Shown one piece after another: positions 11,413-24,772 of a DNA stretch of 64,000 bases. Numbering within the stretch: the stretch's first letter is position 1; every line of letters starts with the position of its first letter. The notes under the pieces are model-generated. The model was not told the origin of the DNA. It searched no databases and was given only the letters and a program-made list of their open reading frames with translations. Made by a program: the position numbers and the translations under genes. This DNA comes from Deltaproteobacteria bacterium. GTDB lineage: Bacteria > Bdellovibrionota > JACOXK01. Where the stretch lies: assembly GCA_016186995.1 (NCBI GenBank), contig JACPKQ010000022.1:1-64000 (forward strand), read 5' to 3'.

Positions 11413-11658
11413 TTAAGATTTAAGTTTTTCTTTTATCCAATCAAAAATTTTACGTGAGTGGTGATTGCTTTGTTCTTTTACTTTTTTAAGAAGATGATGA
11501 GCCCAAGCAAACTCTGTTCCCAGCACGGCTAGGCCCACAGGTATAACAATAAAAGCAGGGCCAGGAGTGAAAATAAGTATAATTCCTATGAGAACAATCG
11601 TTATTCCTATGATAAAGACAACGAGCTTTCTTATGTGTTTAATAATGAGTCTATGCAT
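11413..11658 (-). CDS. PGPGW-like small transmembrane protein
   Basis: IIGITIVLIGIILIFTPGPAFIVIPVGLAVLGTEFAWAHHLL. Confidence 0.65.
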   Translation of the reverse strand: MHRLIIKHIRKLVVFIIGITIVLIGIILIFTPGPAFIVIPVGLAVLGTEFAWAHHLLKKVKEQSNHHSRKIFDWIKEKLKS

Positions 11659-11659
11659 A

Positions 11660-12283
11660 TTACTGATTATTAAACACAACGAAATAAGGATTCTTCGATT
11701 CTGTTTTGAAAATCTCAAATTCGCACATATAGTAATCTTTTTCTTCTTTTATATCTTTAACCCAGTAAAGAGGAAATTCATAAGTGGGTTCTTCAAGTTC
11801 TTTTTTTGAAAAAACTTTCCGAATGGTTGTGAGAAAAACATTATTTTTTGTAAGATGAATATTTTTTTCTTTTGGAATTTTAAACTTAAGAGAAATGGGA
11901 TGCGCTTGTGGACATTGTACACCAATACCAAAAGAAAAGGCTGAGGTCATTTTTATATATTGTGATTGGAGAGGGGGAATAGCTTCTATAAGATTGGAAA
12001 CTCTCTGTTCAGGAATTTTTTGAAGTAAAAATTTATTTGGTTGTAAACAAGAAGACTGGAGAAAAAGTTCTTTTTTTTGTGGAGTTGCTTCTGAAGTGGG
12101 AACTCTTGGAGGAGTTTTTAAATAATGGGAAACTTTTTGTAAAAAATCAGATCTCAAAAAGAAAAAAGTAAAGAGAACTATTGTTAAAATGCCGAATAGG
12201 AACTTAAATTTTTCTTTCACCAAGCCAAAAACTAACACAGCTCGAAAAAAATTGACAGTATTTTCTCTATTCTTTACTGTCAC
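11660..12283 (-). CDS. hypothetical membrane-anchored protein
   Basis: 207-aa ORF with N-terminal hydrophobic segment; start overlaps the mtnP upstream region, so 5' end uncertain. Confidence 0.5.
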   Translation of the reverse strand: MTVKNRENTVNFFRAVLVFGLVKEKFKFLFGILTIVLFTFFFLRSDFLQKVSHYLKTPPRVPTSEATPQKKELFLQSSCLQPNKFLLQKIPEQRVSNLIEAIPPLQSQYIKMTSAFSFGIGVQCPQAHPISLKFKIPKEKNIHLTKNNVFLTTIRKVFSKKELEEPTYEFPLYWVKDIKEEKDYYMCEFEIFKTESKNPYFVVFNNQ

Positions 12284-12290
12284 ATTTATT

Positions 12291-13193
12291 ATGTCGAAAA
12301 CAAAGTTAGGTATTATTGGGGGAAGTGGCCTTTATGAAATAGAAGGTCTTAAAAATATCCAAGAAGTTCGGGTTAAAACCCCTTTTGGAAATCCTTCTGC
12401 CCCTTATATTTCTGGAAAAATAGGAGATGTAGAGGTTTGTTTCTTACCCCGTCACGGGGCAGGACATGTCTTTTCCCCTACAGAAATTAATTATCAAGCT
12501 AATATTTATGGTTTTAAAAAGTTAGGGGTGAACACGCTCATTTCTTTCAGTGCTGTAGGAAGTATGAAAAAAAATATTAAGCCTGGGGATTTTGTCATTG
12601 TAGATCAATTCATTGATCGCACTCGATATCGGAAATCTACTTTTTTTGAAGGTGGTTGTGTGGCCCACGTTTCTTTGGCTGATCCTGTTTGCCCTTCTTT
12701 AAAAAAAGTACTTTCTCAAAGCATCAGTACCTCGGGAATTTCACTCCATGATAGAGGAACTTACATTTGCATTGAAGGGCCTCAATTTTCAACCAGGGCG
12801 GAATCTCATTTATATCAAAGTTGGGGTGTTGATGTTATTGGAATGACGAATCTTCCTGAGGCTCGTTTGGCAAGAGAAGCAGAGCTTTGTTATGGAAGTG
12901 TTGCACAAGTTACAGATTATGATTGTTGGAATGAAGAGCATGATGCTGTTGATGCGGGAACTGTTCTTAAGGTTATAAAGCAAAATGTTCATTATGCAAA
13001 ACAAGCCATTCAAAAAATTGTTTTAGATCCCCGCTTGCGCGGGGATGACAAAGGAAAAATCGGGGATGATTTTTCTAAAAAATGTACTTGTCGCAAAGCA
13101 CTTCAGTTTGCTATCGTTTCAAACCGAGTCTCCTTATCAAAAGAGACTCAAAAGAAGTTAGATTTGTTTCTAAAGAAAAATAAGAAGGGGTAG
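12291..13193 (+). CDS. mtnP: S-methyl-5'-thioadenosine phosphorylase
   Basis: KLGIIGGSGLYEIEGL, FLPRHGAGHVFSPTEINYQANI, EGPQFSTRAES, GMTNLPEARLAREAE; carries in-frame repeat DPRLRGDDK. Confidence 0.93.
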   Translation: MSKTKLGIIGGSGLYEIEGLKNIQEVRVKTPFGNPSAPYISGKIGDVEVCFLPRHGAGHVFSPTEINYQANIYGFKKLGVNTLISFSAVGSMKKNIKPGDFVIVDQFIDRTRYRKSTFFEGGCVAHVSLADPVCPSLKKVLSQSISTSGISLHDRGTYICIEGPQFSTRAESHLYQSWGVDVIGMTNLPEARLAREAELCYGSVAQVTDYDCWNEEHDAVDAGTVLKVIKQNVHYAKQAIQKIVLDPRLRGDDKGKIGDDFSKKCTCRKALQFAIVSNRVSLSKETQKKLDLFLKKNKKG

Positions 13194-14099
13194 GTGATGA
13201 GTGTTCTCGTTGTTGGCTCTGTTGCTTTTGATACCATAGAAACACCTCGGGGCAAGGTTGAAAAAGTTTTAGGGGGAAGTGCTAACTATTTTTCCATTAC
13301 TACAAGTTATTTTACAGGGGTCAGCCTTGTGGGTATTGTTGGAGAAGATTTCCCAGTAGAACATATCCGCTTTTTGCAATCTCGAAATGTATGTACAGAT
13401 GGTTTAAAAGTTACCCAAGGGAATACTTTTCATTGGGCTGGAAAATATGACAAAACCTATAAAGATGCGGAAACCTTAAGCACAGCACTCAATGTTTTTG
13501 AACATTTTTCCCCAGAGTTACCTGATCATTATAAAGATAAACCTTATGTGTTTTTAGCCAATATCGATCCAACACTTCAAGCCCATGTTTTAGAACAAAT
13601 TCAAAAACCTAAAATTGTAGCTTGTGACACAATGAATTTTTGGATTTATGGAAAACGTGAAGAGCTTCTCAGTACTTTAAAGCTTGTTGATATTTTTATT
13701 ATTAATGAAACAGAAGCTAAAGACTTGAGTGGAGAAATTAATCTTGTTGAAGCAGCCAGGAAGATTCGTTGCATGGGGCCTCAAATTCTTATCATTAAAC
13801 GTGGTGAGTATGGAGCCATGATGTTTACAAGTGAAAGTGTTTTTGCCTCCCCTGGTTATCCTCTTTCAAATGTTGTCGATCCAACTGGAGCTGGGGATAG
13901 CTTTGCAGGTGGGTTTATGGGATATTTAGCAAAAACAGGAAATACATTTGAAGAAGAGGCTTTAAGAAAAGCTGTTGTGTACGGTAATACAATGGCTTCT
14001 TTTGTAGTTGAAGGATTTTCATTCGATCGTTTGAAAGACCTTAATTCTCAGATGATCGAGCGTCGCTTTCAGGATTTTGTTGCTCTTTCAAAGGTTTAA
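13194..14099 (+). CDS. PfkB-family carbohydrate kinase
   Basis: VLVVGSVAFDTIETPRGKVEKVLGGSANYFS; VVDPTGAGDSFAGGFMGYL. Confidence 0.9.
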   Translation: MMSVLVVGSVAFDTIETPRGKVEKVLGGSANYFSITTSYFTGVSLVGIVGEDFPVEHIRFLQSRNVCTDGLKVTQGNTFHWAGKYDKTYKDAETLSTALNVFEHFSPELPDHYKDKPYVFLANIDPTLQAHVLEQIQKPKIVACDTMNFWIYGKREELLSTLKLVDIFIINETEAKDLSGEINLVEAARKIRCMGPQILIIKRGEYGAMMFTSESVFASPGYPLSNVVDPTGAGDSFAGGFMGYLAKTGNTFEEEALRKAVVYGNTMASFVVEGFSFDRLKDLNSQMIERRFQDFVALSKV

Positions 14100-14123
14100 A
14101 TTGCTTATTTTTTAACCATATAA

Positions 14124-14152
14124 TTGACTTTTAGGGTCTCTCAAGGTATGAA
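14124..14152 (+). promoter_or_regulatory. putative sigma70-type promoter upstream of pyrG
   Basis: TTGACT-N17-TATGAA. Confidence 0.35.
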
Positions 14153-14177
14153 TATTTCTTTGTTTTGGGGTGTGTAG

Positions 14178-16683
<2,506 letters not shown>

Positions 16684-16687
<4 letters not shown>

Positions 16688-17658
16688 GTTTTGATGCCAT
16701 TTCCATAGCACGGGAAGTTTTAGATATTGAAGCCAACGCCCTTCTTCATTTAAAAAATTCTTTAGATAATTCTTTTGTTAAATCAGTCGAAGTTTTAAGT
16801 CAGTGTCAGGGCAAAGTTATTGTTACGGGTATGGGTAAGTCAGGCCAAGTTGCAAAAAAAATTGCAGCCACTCTTGCAAGTACGGGTACCCCTTCTTTTT
16901 TTCTTCATGCTTCTGAAGCTATTCATGGAGATTTAGGAATGGTTGGAGAAAGTGATGTCATTCTTTCTATTTCTTACAGTGGTGAAACTGCAGAGCTTTT
17001 AAAAGTTTTGTCTATTGTTAAAAGGAAAAAACTTCCTATTATTTCTATAACAGGACGCAAAGCATCACAACTTGCACAAGTTTCTGATATTGCCCTCATT
17101 CTTCATATTGAAAAAGAAGCCTGTCCTTTGGGTTTGGCTCCAACAGCAAGTACAACAGCAACCCTTGCTTTAGGCGATGCTTTAGCTGTTTGTCTTTTGA
17201 AAAAGAAGGGATTTAAAGAGGAGGATTTTGCAAATCTTCATCCAGGTGGAAATTTGGGTAAAAAACTTCTTGTAAGAGTTCAAGATCTTATGCTTACGGG
17301 AGAAAATATCCCTATGGTTTTTGAAGACACCCGTATGAAAGAAGCACTTATGGAAATGACGACTAAAAGACAAGGGTGTACAGGTGTTTCAAATGGTCAA
17401 GGTGAGCTTGTGGGGGTTATTACTGATGGTGATTTAAGGCGTCTTCTTGAAAGAAATGAGTCTTTTCTTGAAAAACCTGTTTTTTCTATCATGGCTCAAA
17501 ATCCTAAAACTATTTCCCAAGAAAAATTGGCTTCACAGGCGCTTAATCTTATGGAAGAGAATAAAATTACTTCACTTTTTGTGTGTACTTCTCCATCTTC
17601 TTTAAAACCGGTCGGGTTTTTGCATCTGCACCATTTAATAGAAGCAAAAATTATCTGA
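16684..17658 (+). CDS. kdsD: arabinose-5-phosphate isomerase (SIS + CBS domains)
   Basis: VIVTGMGKSGQVAKKIAATLASTGTPSFFLHASEAIHGDLGM; CBS pair. Confidence 0.95.
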
Positions 17659-17694
17659 GCCCAAAAGGCACTCTGTCATCCCTGAGCAGCCCTC

Positions 17695-17760
17695 TTGTCA
17701 TTGCGAGTATAGCGAAGCAATCTCAACACGTAAGTGTTGTCCTAGAATTCTTTTTCTACG
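17695..17760. repeat. interspersed palindromic repeat (GTCATTGCGAG...GCAATCTCAACACG family)
   Basis: Related copies at 43181-43288 and 41181-41266. Confidence 0.7.
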
Positions 17761-17865
17761 ACCTTGGTTCTGAGTTGGGAGGGTGTTTTTCCGATACTTA
17801 TAGGTTCTTGATGACCCTTTTAAATAGTGGTAAAATGAAGGGTGTGGTTGTGGTAAGCTCATCGT

Positions 17866-18813
17866 ATGTTTAAGCATAAAGATTCGTGGTATTCAGTTAT
17901 TTTCTTTGTTGTGTTGTGCCAGGTTTTGTTGTTTTCTCCATCTCAGGTTTTTGAACCCGTGCTTAAGGTGAGTTATCCGTCAAAAGCTGATCTTGTTCTT
18001 GAGGGGTTTAGTGTTATTCAAGCTCCTTATGAAAGTGGGGAAAAAATTAATATACAAGCTGAACATGCCAATGTTTTTCAAGAGCAAGATGTTGTGCTTC
18101 TTGATATTATACATGGCTTTTTAGAAGATAAAGAAGGTAAAAGATTTTTTTTCGAAAGCAAAAAAGGACAGTATTTTCCAAGTGAACAAAAAGTAGTGGC
18201 ACAAGATAGGGTGACAATGAGGCTTCCTCAAGGTTATGAAATTAAAACTGAAAAGCTGAACTATTTAAATAATGGGAAAAGTATGAGTTCAGATGAACAC
18301 ATCGAGTTTAGTGGTCCGGATCTTAAAAAACCAGAACTTATTTTAAAAGGACGAGGCCTCTTTGGAGATGTAGAAAGGAAAGAATATAGAATTTTATATG
18401 AAATTTATTGTGAGAAAAAGGATTTCATGGATGTAGGTCTTAATTATACTATTACATCTCAATCTATGAAGTTTTTACCAGCAACTCATAAAGCTGTTTT
18501 TGTAGGTGATGTTCATGTTGTACAAAAAGATTTTTTAATGACTTCTGATACTTATGAAGTATTTGTGAAGTCTCAGGGTGGAGAAGTTAATAAGGCTATT
18601 GCCAAAGGAAGAGTAAAAATTAAACAGGGAGAGAGAAGCGCTAAGGCCGAGTCAGCTACTTTTATTAATTCTCAAAAAAGACTCATCTTAAAAGGAGATC
18701 CTGAAGTGGTTATTGGAGAAAACACTTTAAGAGGAGATGTCATTATTTTTCATACGGACACTCAGAAGATAGAGTCTTATAATGTAGAAGGAGAATTTGA
18801 CGAAAAATCATGA
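17866..18813 (+). CDS. LptC-like + LptA/OstA-like fused LPS transport protein
   Basis: N-terminal TM and LptC-like region (FSVIQAPYESGEKINIQAEHANVFQEQDVVLL); second half with OstA-like repeats (MKFLPATHKAVFVGDVHVVQKDFLMTSDTYEVF...); adjacent to lptB. Confidence 0.75.
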   Translation: MFKHKDSWYSVIFFVVLCQVLLFSPSQVFEPVLKVSYPSKADLVLEGFSVIQAPYESGEKINIQAEHANVFQEQDVVLLDIIHGFLEDKEGKRFFFESKKGQYFPSEQKVVAQDRVTMRLPQGYEIKTEKLNYLNNGKSMSSDEHIEFSGPDLKKPELILKGRGLFGDVERKEYRILYEIYCEKKDFMDVGLNYTITSQSMKFLPATHKAVFVGDVHVVQKDFLMTSDTYEVFVKSQGGEVNKAIAKGRVKIKQGERSAKAESATFINSQKRLILKGDPEVVIGENTLRGDVIIFHTDTQKIESYNVEGEFDEKS

Positions 18814-19538
18814 AAAGAGTTTTAAAGGCAGTACAACTTAAAAAAGCTTTTAAAAAGAAATCTGTTTTAAAAGGGGTTTCTTTTGAAGTTGAATCAGGCC
18901 ACATTGTAGGTCTTTTAGGGCCTAATGGTGCTGGTAAAACAACAAGTTTTAATATTATGGTAGGAATTATAAGAGCCAATGAGGGTTCTATTTATTTAGA
19001 CAAAGAAGATATTTCAACACTTCCTTTATATAAAAGAGCTCGTTTAGGTATTAGTTATCTTCCCCAAGAGAAATCAGTTTTTCGTAACCTTACCGTTTTT
19101 GAAAATATTCTCGCTGTTTTAGAATATTTAGAAGAAGATCCTTATGAAAGGAGAAGAAAAACACTGGATGTTTTAGAACAACTTAAGATTTCTCATCTTT
19201 CAGAACAAAAAGCATTTACTTTATCAGGTGGGGAAACAAGAAGGGTTGAGATTGCACGAGCTTTAGTAACAACACCTAGTTTTATGCTTCTTGATGAACC
19301 TTTTTCAGGTGTGGATCCACTGGCCGTTTCCGATTTACAAAAAATTATTGTGGAAGAACTTAAACCGAGAGGCATTGGTATTCTTATTACAGATCATAGC
19401 GTGAGGGAAACTTTAACAATATGTGACAGTGCTTATATTTTGAGCGATGGTCTTATCCAAGAAAAAGGCACAAGTGAAGAGTTAGTGAATAGCCCGCGAG
19501 CTAGAAAATATTATTTGGGTGAAAATTTTCAACTCTAA
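18810..19538 (+). CDS. lptB: LPS export ABC transporter ATP-binding protein
   Basis: Walker A GPNGAGKTTSF; signature LSGGETRRVEIARAL; GISYLPQE. Confidence 0.97.
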   Translation: MKRVLKAVQLKKAFKKKSVLKGVSFEVESGHIVGLLGPNGAGKTTSFNIMVGIIRANEGSIYLDKEDISTLPLYKRARLGISYLPQEKSVFRNLTVFENILAVLEYLEEDPYERRRKTLDVLEQLKISHLSEQKAFTLSGGETRRVEIARALVTTPSFMLLDEPFSGVDPLAVSDLQKIIVEELKPRGIGILITDHSVRETLTICDSAYILSDGLIQEKGTSEELVNSPRARKYYLGENFQL

Positions 19539-19553
19539 GGTGGTAGATATTTA

Positions 19554-20954
19554 ATGGCTAATTTAAAACAAACATTAAAATTAGGTCAACAACTTGTTAT
19601 GACACCACAGTTGCAGCAAGCAATTAAGTTGCTACAACTATCTCGTTTAGAGCTTGAAAAGGTTGTTAGTTCTGAACTCCTTGAAAACCCACTTTTAGAA
19701 GAAGATGTTCAATCTTTAGAAGCAAAAGATTTACCTAAAGAAGAGAAAAAAACACTTGTTGAAGGTAAAGATAGTTTTGATTGGGAATCTTATGTTGAAA
19801 GCTACAATGCTTCTTCAGGCTCATTACCTTATCAGAAAAAGAATCAAGATGAAGTTCCTGTTTACGAAAATTTAACATCTAAAGCTCAAACACTGACAGA
19901 TCATTTGAATTGGCAACTAAAACTTTCAGAGTTCTCCCATGAGGAGGTTGAAATAGGGGCTTTTATCATTGGTAATTTAAATGAGGATGGTTATTTAATC
20001 ATGGGTGTAGAAGAAATAGCTCAAAAAGAAAACTGGGATTTAGATAAAGTGAAAAGGGTTCTTTCAAGAATTCAATCTTTTGATCCTGTGGGTGTTGCTT
20101 CAACATCTCTGAAAGAGTGTTTACTTAAACAGCTCGATTATTTTGAAATTGGTGATGAGAAAGTAAAAAGGGTTGTTCAAGATCACCTTCAAGATCTTGA
20201 AAACAGAAATTTTTCTACCATTTCTAAAGCACTCAATATTTCACAAGAGGGTGTTATTGATATTGTGAAACTCATCCATCAATTGGAGCCAAAACCAGGA
20301 CGTTCTTTTTCAACAACAGATACTCATTACATCACCCCTGATGTTTATATTTACAAAGTAGCGGATGAATATGTGATTGTTCTCAATGAAGATGGGTTGC
20401 CTAAACTTAAAATCAGTTCTTTTTATAAGAATCTTTTAAAGACAGATGAGTCTTCAACACTCACAAAGGATTATATCCAAGATAAATTACGTTCAGCTAT
20501 TTGGCTCATCCGAAGCATTCATCAAAGACAAAGAACGATCTATAAAGTAACAGAAAGTATTGTAAAACATCAGAAAGAGTTTTTTGATAAGGGTTTACAG
20601 CATTTAAAACCCATGGTTCTCAAAGATATTGCCGCTGATATTGGAATGCATGAATCGACTGTGAGCCGTGTAACAACCAATAAATATATGCACACACCTC
20701 GAGGTATTTTTGAACTCAAATACTTTTTTAATACAAGTGTAAGCCGAGATGAAGGGGCTGATATTGCTTCAGAAAGTGTGAAGCACATGATTAAAGAAAT
20801 TGTAGAAAGTGAACCACCCAAAAAACCTTACTCCGACCAGAGAATTGTAGAAATTTTGAAATCAAAAAATATCAATATTGCAAGACGTACGGTTGCTAAA
20901 TACCGTGATATGTTGAAAATTCTTCCATCTTCTAAAAGAAAAAAGATGTTCTAA
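19554..20954 (+). CDS. rpoN: RNA polymerase sigma-54 factor
   Basis: LKQTLKLGQQLVMTPQLQQAIKLLQLSRLEL; RpoN box variant ARRTVAKYRDMLKI; HESTVSRVTTNKYMHTPRGIFELKYFF. Confidence 0.98.
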   Translation: MANLKQTLKLGQQLVMTPQLQQAIKLLQLSRLELEKVVSSELLENPLLEEDVQSLEAKDLPKEEKKTLVEGKDSFDWESYVESYNASSGSLPYQKKNQDEVPVYENLTSKAQTLTDHLNWQLKLSEFSHEEVEIGAFIIGNLNEDGYLIMGVEEIAQKENWDLDKVKRVLSRIQSFDPVGVASTSLKECLLKQLDYFEIGDEKVKRVVQDHLQDLENRNFSTISKALNISQEGVIDIVKLIHQLEPKPGRSFSTTDTHYITPDVYIYKVADEYVIVLNEDGLPKLKISSFYKNLLKTDESSTLTKDYIQDKLRSAIWLIRSIHQRQRTIYKVTESIVKHQKEFFDKGLQHLKPMVLKDIAADIGMHESTVSRVTTNKYMHTPRGIFELKYFFNTSVSRDEGADIASESVKHMIKEIVESEPPKKPYSDQRIVEILKSKNINIARRTVAKYRDMLKILPSSKRKKMF

Positions 20955-20973
20955 GAAAAAAAAGGAGGCTTGT

Positions 20974-21369
20974 ATGGCACTTAAAATTAAAGAAACATTT
21001 AAAAATATGGAACCTACAGACAGTCTCAAAGACCGTCTTGAAGAAAAACTTAATCATATTACTGAACATGTTCCAGGTGTTCGAGAAGCTCAGTGTATTT
21101 TTAAAATAGAGGGTTCTCGTCATATTGTAGATGTAACTCTCTATGCAACTCATAAAGAGTTTTTTGCAGAGGCTGGCTCCACAGATATGTATGCATCTAT
21201 TGATTTAGTGGTTCACAAGCTTCAAACTCAACTTCGTCGCTTTAAAGAAAAGATTAAAAACCATAAATCTTTTGAACAAAGTAACGCTGGTAAATTGCGC
21301 TATGCAGAAAATCTTTTTGATGAAAAAAGATTGAAAGAAGATGCAAAACATAGAAATGATGAGGAATAG
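20974..21369 (+). CDS. hpf: ribosome hibernation promoting factor / sigma-54 modulation protein
   Basis: MALKIKETFKNMEPTDSLKDRLEEKL... position after rpoN. Confidence 0.93.
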   Translation: MALKIKETFKNMEPTDSLKDRLEEKLNHITEHVPGVREAQCIFKIEGSRHIVDVTLYATHKEFFAEAGSTDMYASIDLVVHKLQTQLRRFKEKIKNHKSFEQSNAGKLRYAENLFDEKRLKEDAKHRNDEE

Positions 21370-21378
21370 CAATTCTAC

Positions 21379-22224
21379 ATGTCTAAAAGAATTATAGTTG
21401 TCACCGGAGTTTCTGGCTCCGGGAAAACATCTGCCATTAAAGCCCTGGAAGACCTGGGCTTTTTTTGTGTTGATAACCTACCTCAAGAGTTTTTTTACAA
21501 ATTTTTAGAGTTAGCAGAAAAGCGAGATGTCGATGTTGCTTTGGGGATTGATGTTCGAAGTCATGTCATAGGAAGCGATTTTAAAAATTTTTTTCAAGAG
21601 ATGAAAGGCCGTATTGAAGTTTTATTTATTGAAGCGAGCAAAGAAATTATTATGCGACGTTTTGGTGAAACAAGACGCAAACACCCCATACCTCACGTTA
21701 AAAATCTTCAAGAAGGAATTGAAAAAGAACTGCAATGGATTCAAGAATTAAGACAGTACGCCACAGATATTATTGATACCACAAATTTGAATATCCATGA
21801 GCTTCGAAGGTTTATTCGAAAAAAATATGGATCTTCTGACCCAGAAAATACGATGCAGATCAATCTTGTTTCTTTTGGGTATCGCCATGGAATTCCTCTG
21901 GATACTGATATAGTGATTGATACACGCTGTCTTCCCAATCCTCATTATAAGGACGAGCTTCGAAAATTTACGGGCAAAGATAAAGAAGTTATTGAGTATT
22001 TGGAAAAAGAAGGGGGGGTTTCTCATTTTTTAAATCTTTATTATAAGGTTTTAAGTGAAACGATCCCTCTCTATGAGAAAGAGGGTAAAGCCTATCTTAC
22101 CATTGCCATAGGTTGTACAGGGGGACATCATCGCTCTGTTTATGTGGCTCTTAAACTTCAAGAATTCTTTAAGAAAAACGGCTATAATACGCAGTTGAGT
22201 GATCGAGATATCTATAAAAATTAA
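21379..22224 (+). CDS. rapZ: RNase adapter protein RapZ
   Basis: VVTGVSGSGKTSAIKALEDLGFFCVDNLP; IAIGCTGGHHRSVYVA. Confidence 0.97.
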   Translation: MSKRIIVVTGVSGSGKTSAIKALEDLGFFCVDNLPQEFFYKFLELAEKRDVDVALGIDVRSHVIGSDFKNFFQEMKGRIEVLFIEASKEIIMRRFGETRRKHPIPHVKNLQEGIEKELQWIQELRQYATDIIDTTNLNIHELRRFIRKKYGSSDPENTMQINLVSFGYRHGIPLDTDIVIDTRCLPNPHYKDELRKFTGKDKEVIEYLEKEGGVSHFLNLYYKVLSETIPLYEKEGKAYLTIAIGCTGGHHRSVYVALKLQEFFKKNGYNTQLSDRDIYKN

Positions 22225-22242
22225 TCTTTCGATTTCTTTGGC

Positions 22243-22271
22243 TTGACTGGCCTAAAATCTCGACATAATGT
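22243..22271 (+). promoter_or_regulatory. putative sigma70-type promoter upstream of metK
   Basis: TTGACT-N17-TAATGT. Confidence 0.4.
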
Positions 22272-22305
22272 CAAAATCTATACTAACAATTAAAAGGGGA
22301 ATCCT

Positions 22306-24589
<2,284 letters not shown>

Positions 24590-24605
24590 AAACTTTCCCT
24601 ATTTT

Positions 24606-24646
24606 CCTCTCCCTTGATGGGAGAGGATTGAGGAGAGGGTGATAGA
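24606..24646. repeat. interspersed CCTCTCCCTTGATGGGAGAGGATTGAGGAGAGGGTGATAG repeat
   Basis: Related copies at 46317-46387 and 46541-46582. Confidence 0.8.
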
Positions 24647-24713
24647 TTATAGAAATTGACTTTATGTTCTCTTTTATGATTTGATAATTTTTATAGGTTG
24701 TTGTTGTACCTTT

Positions 24714-24741
24714 CGTCATCCCGGACTTGATCCGGGATCCA
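24714..24741. repeat. short palindromic repeat TCGTCATCCCGGACTTGATCCGGGATCC
   Basis: Same family as those at 32956, 42251, 5294. Confidence 0.8.
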
Positions 24742-24772
24742 TTTGCAGTACTACTTTTTTTAAGGAGGCTTT

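Noticed and set aside
17583-17873. 96-aa ORF after kdsD
   Set aside because: Overlaps kdsD and repeat sequence (VIASIAKQSQH is a typical repeat translation).
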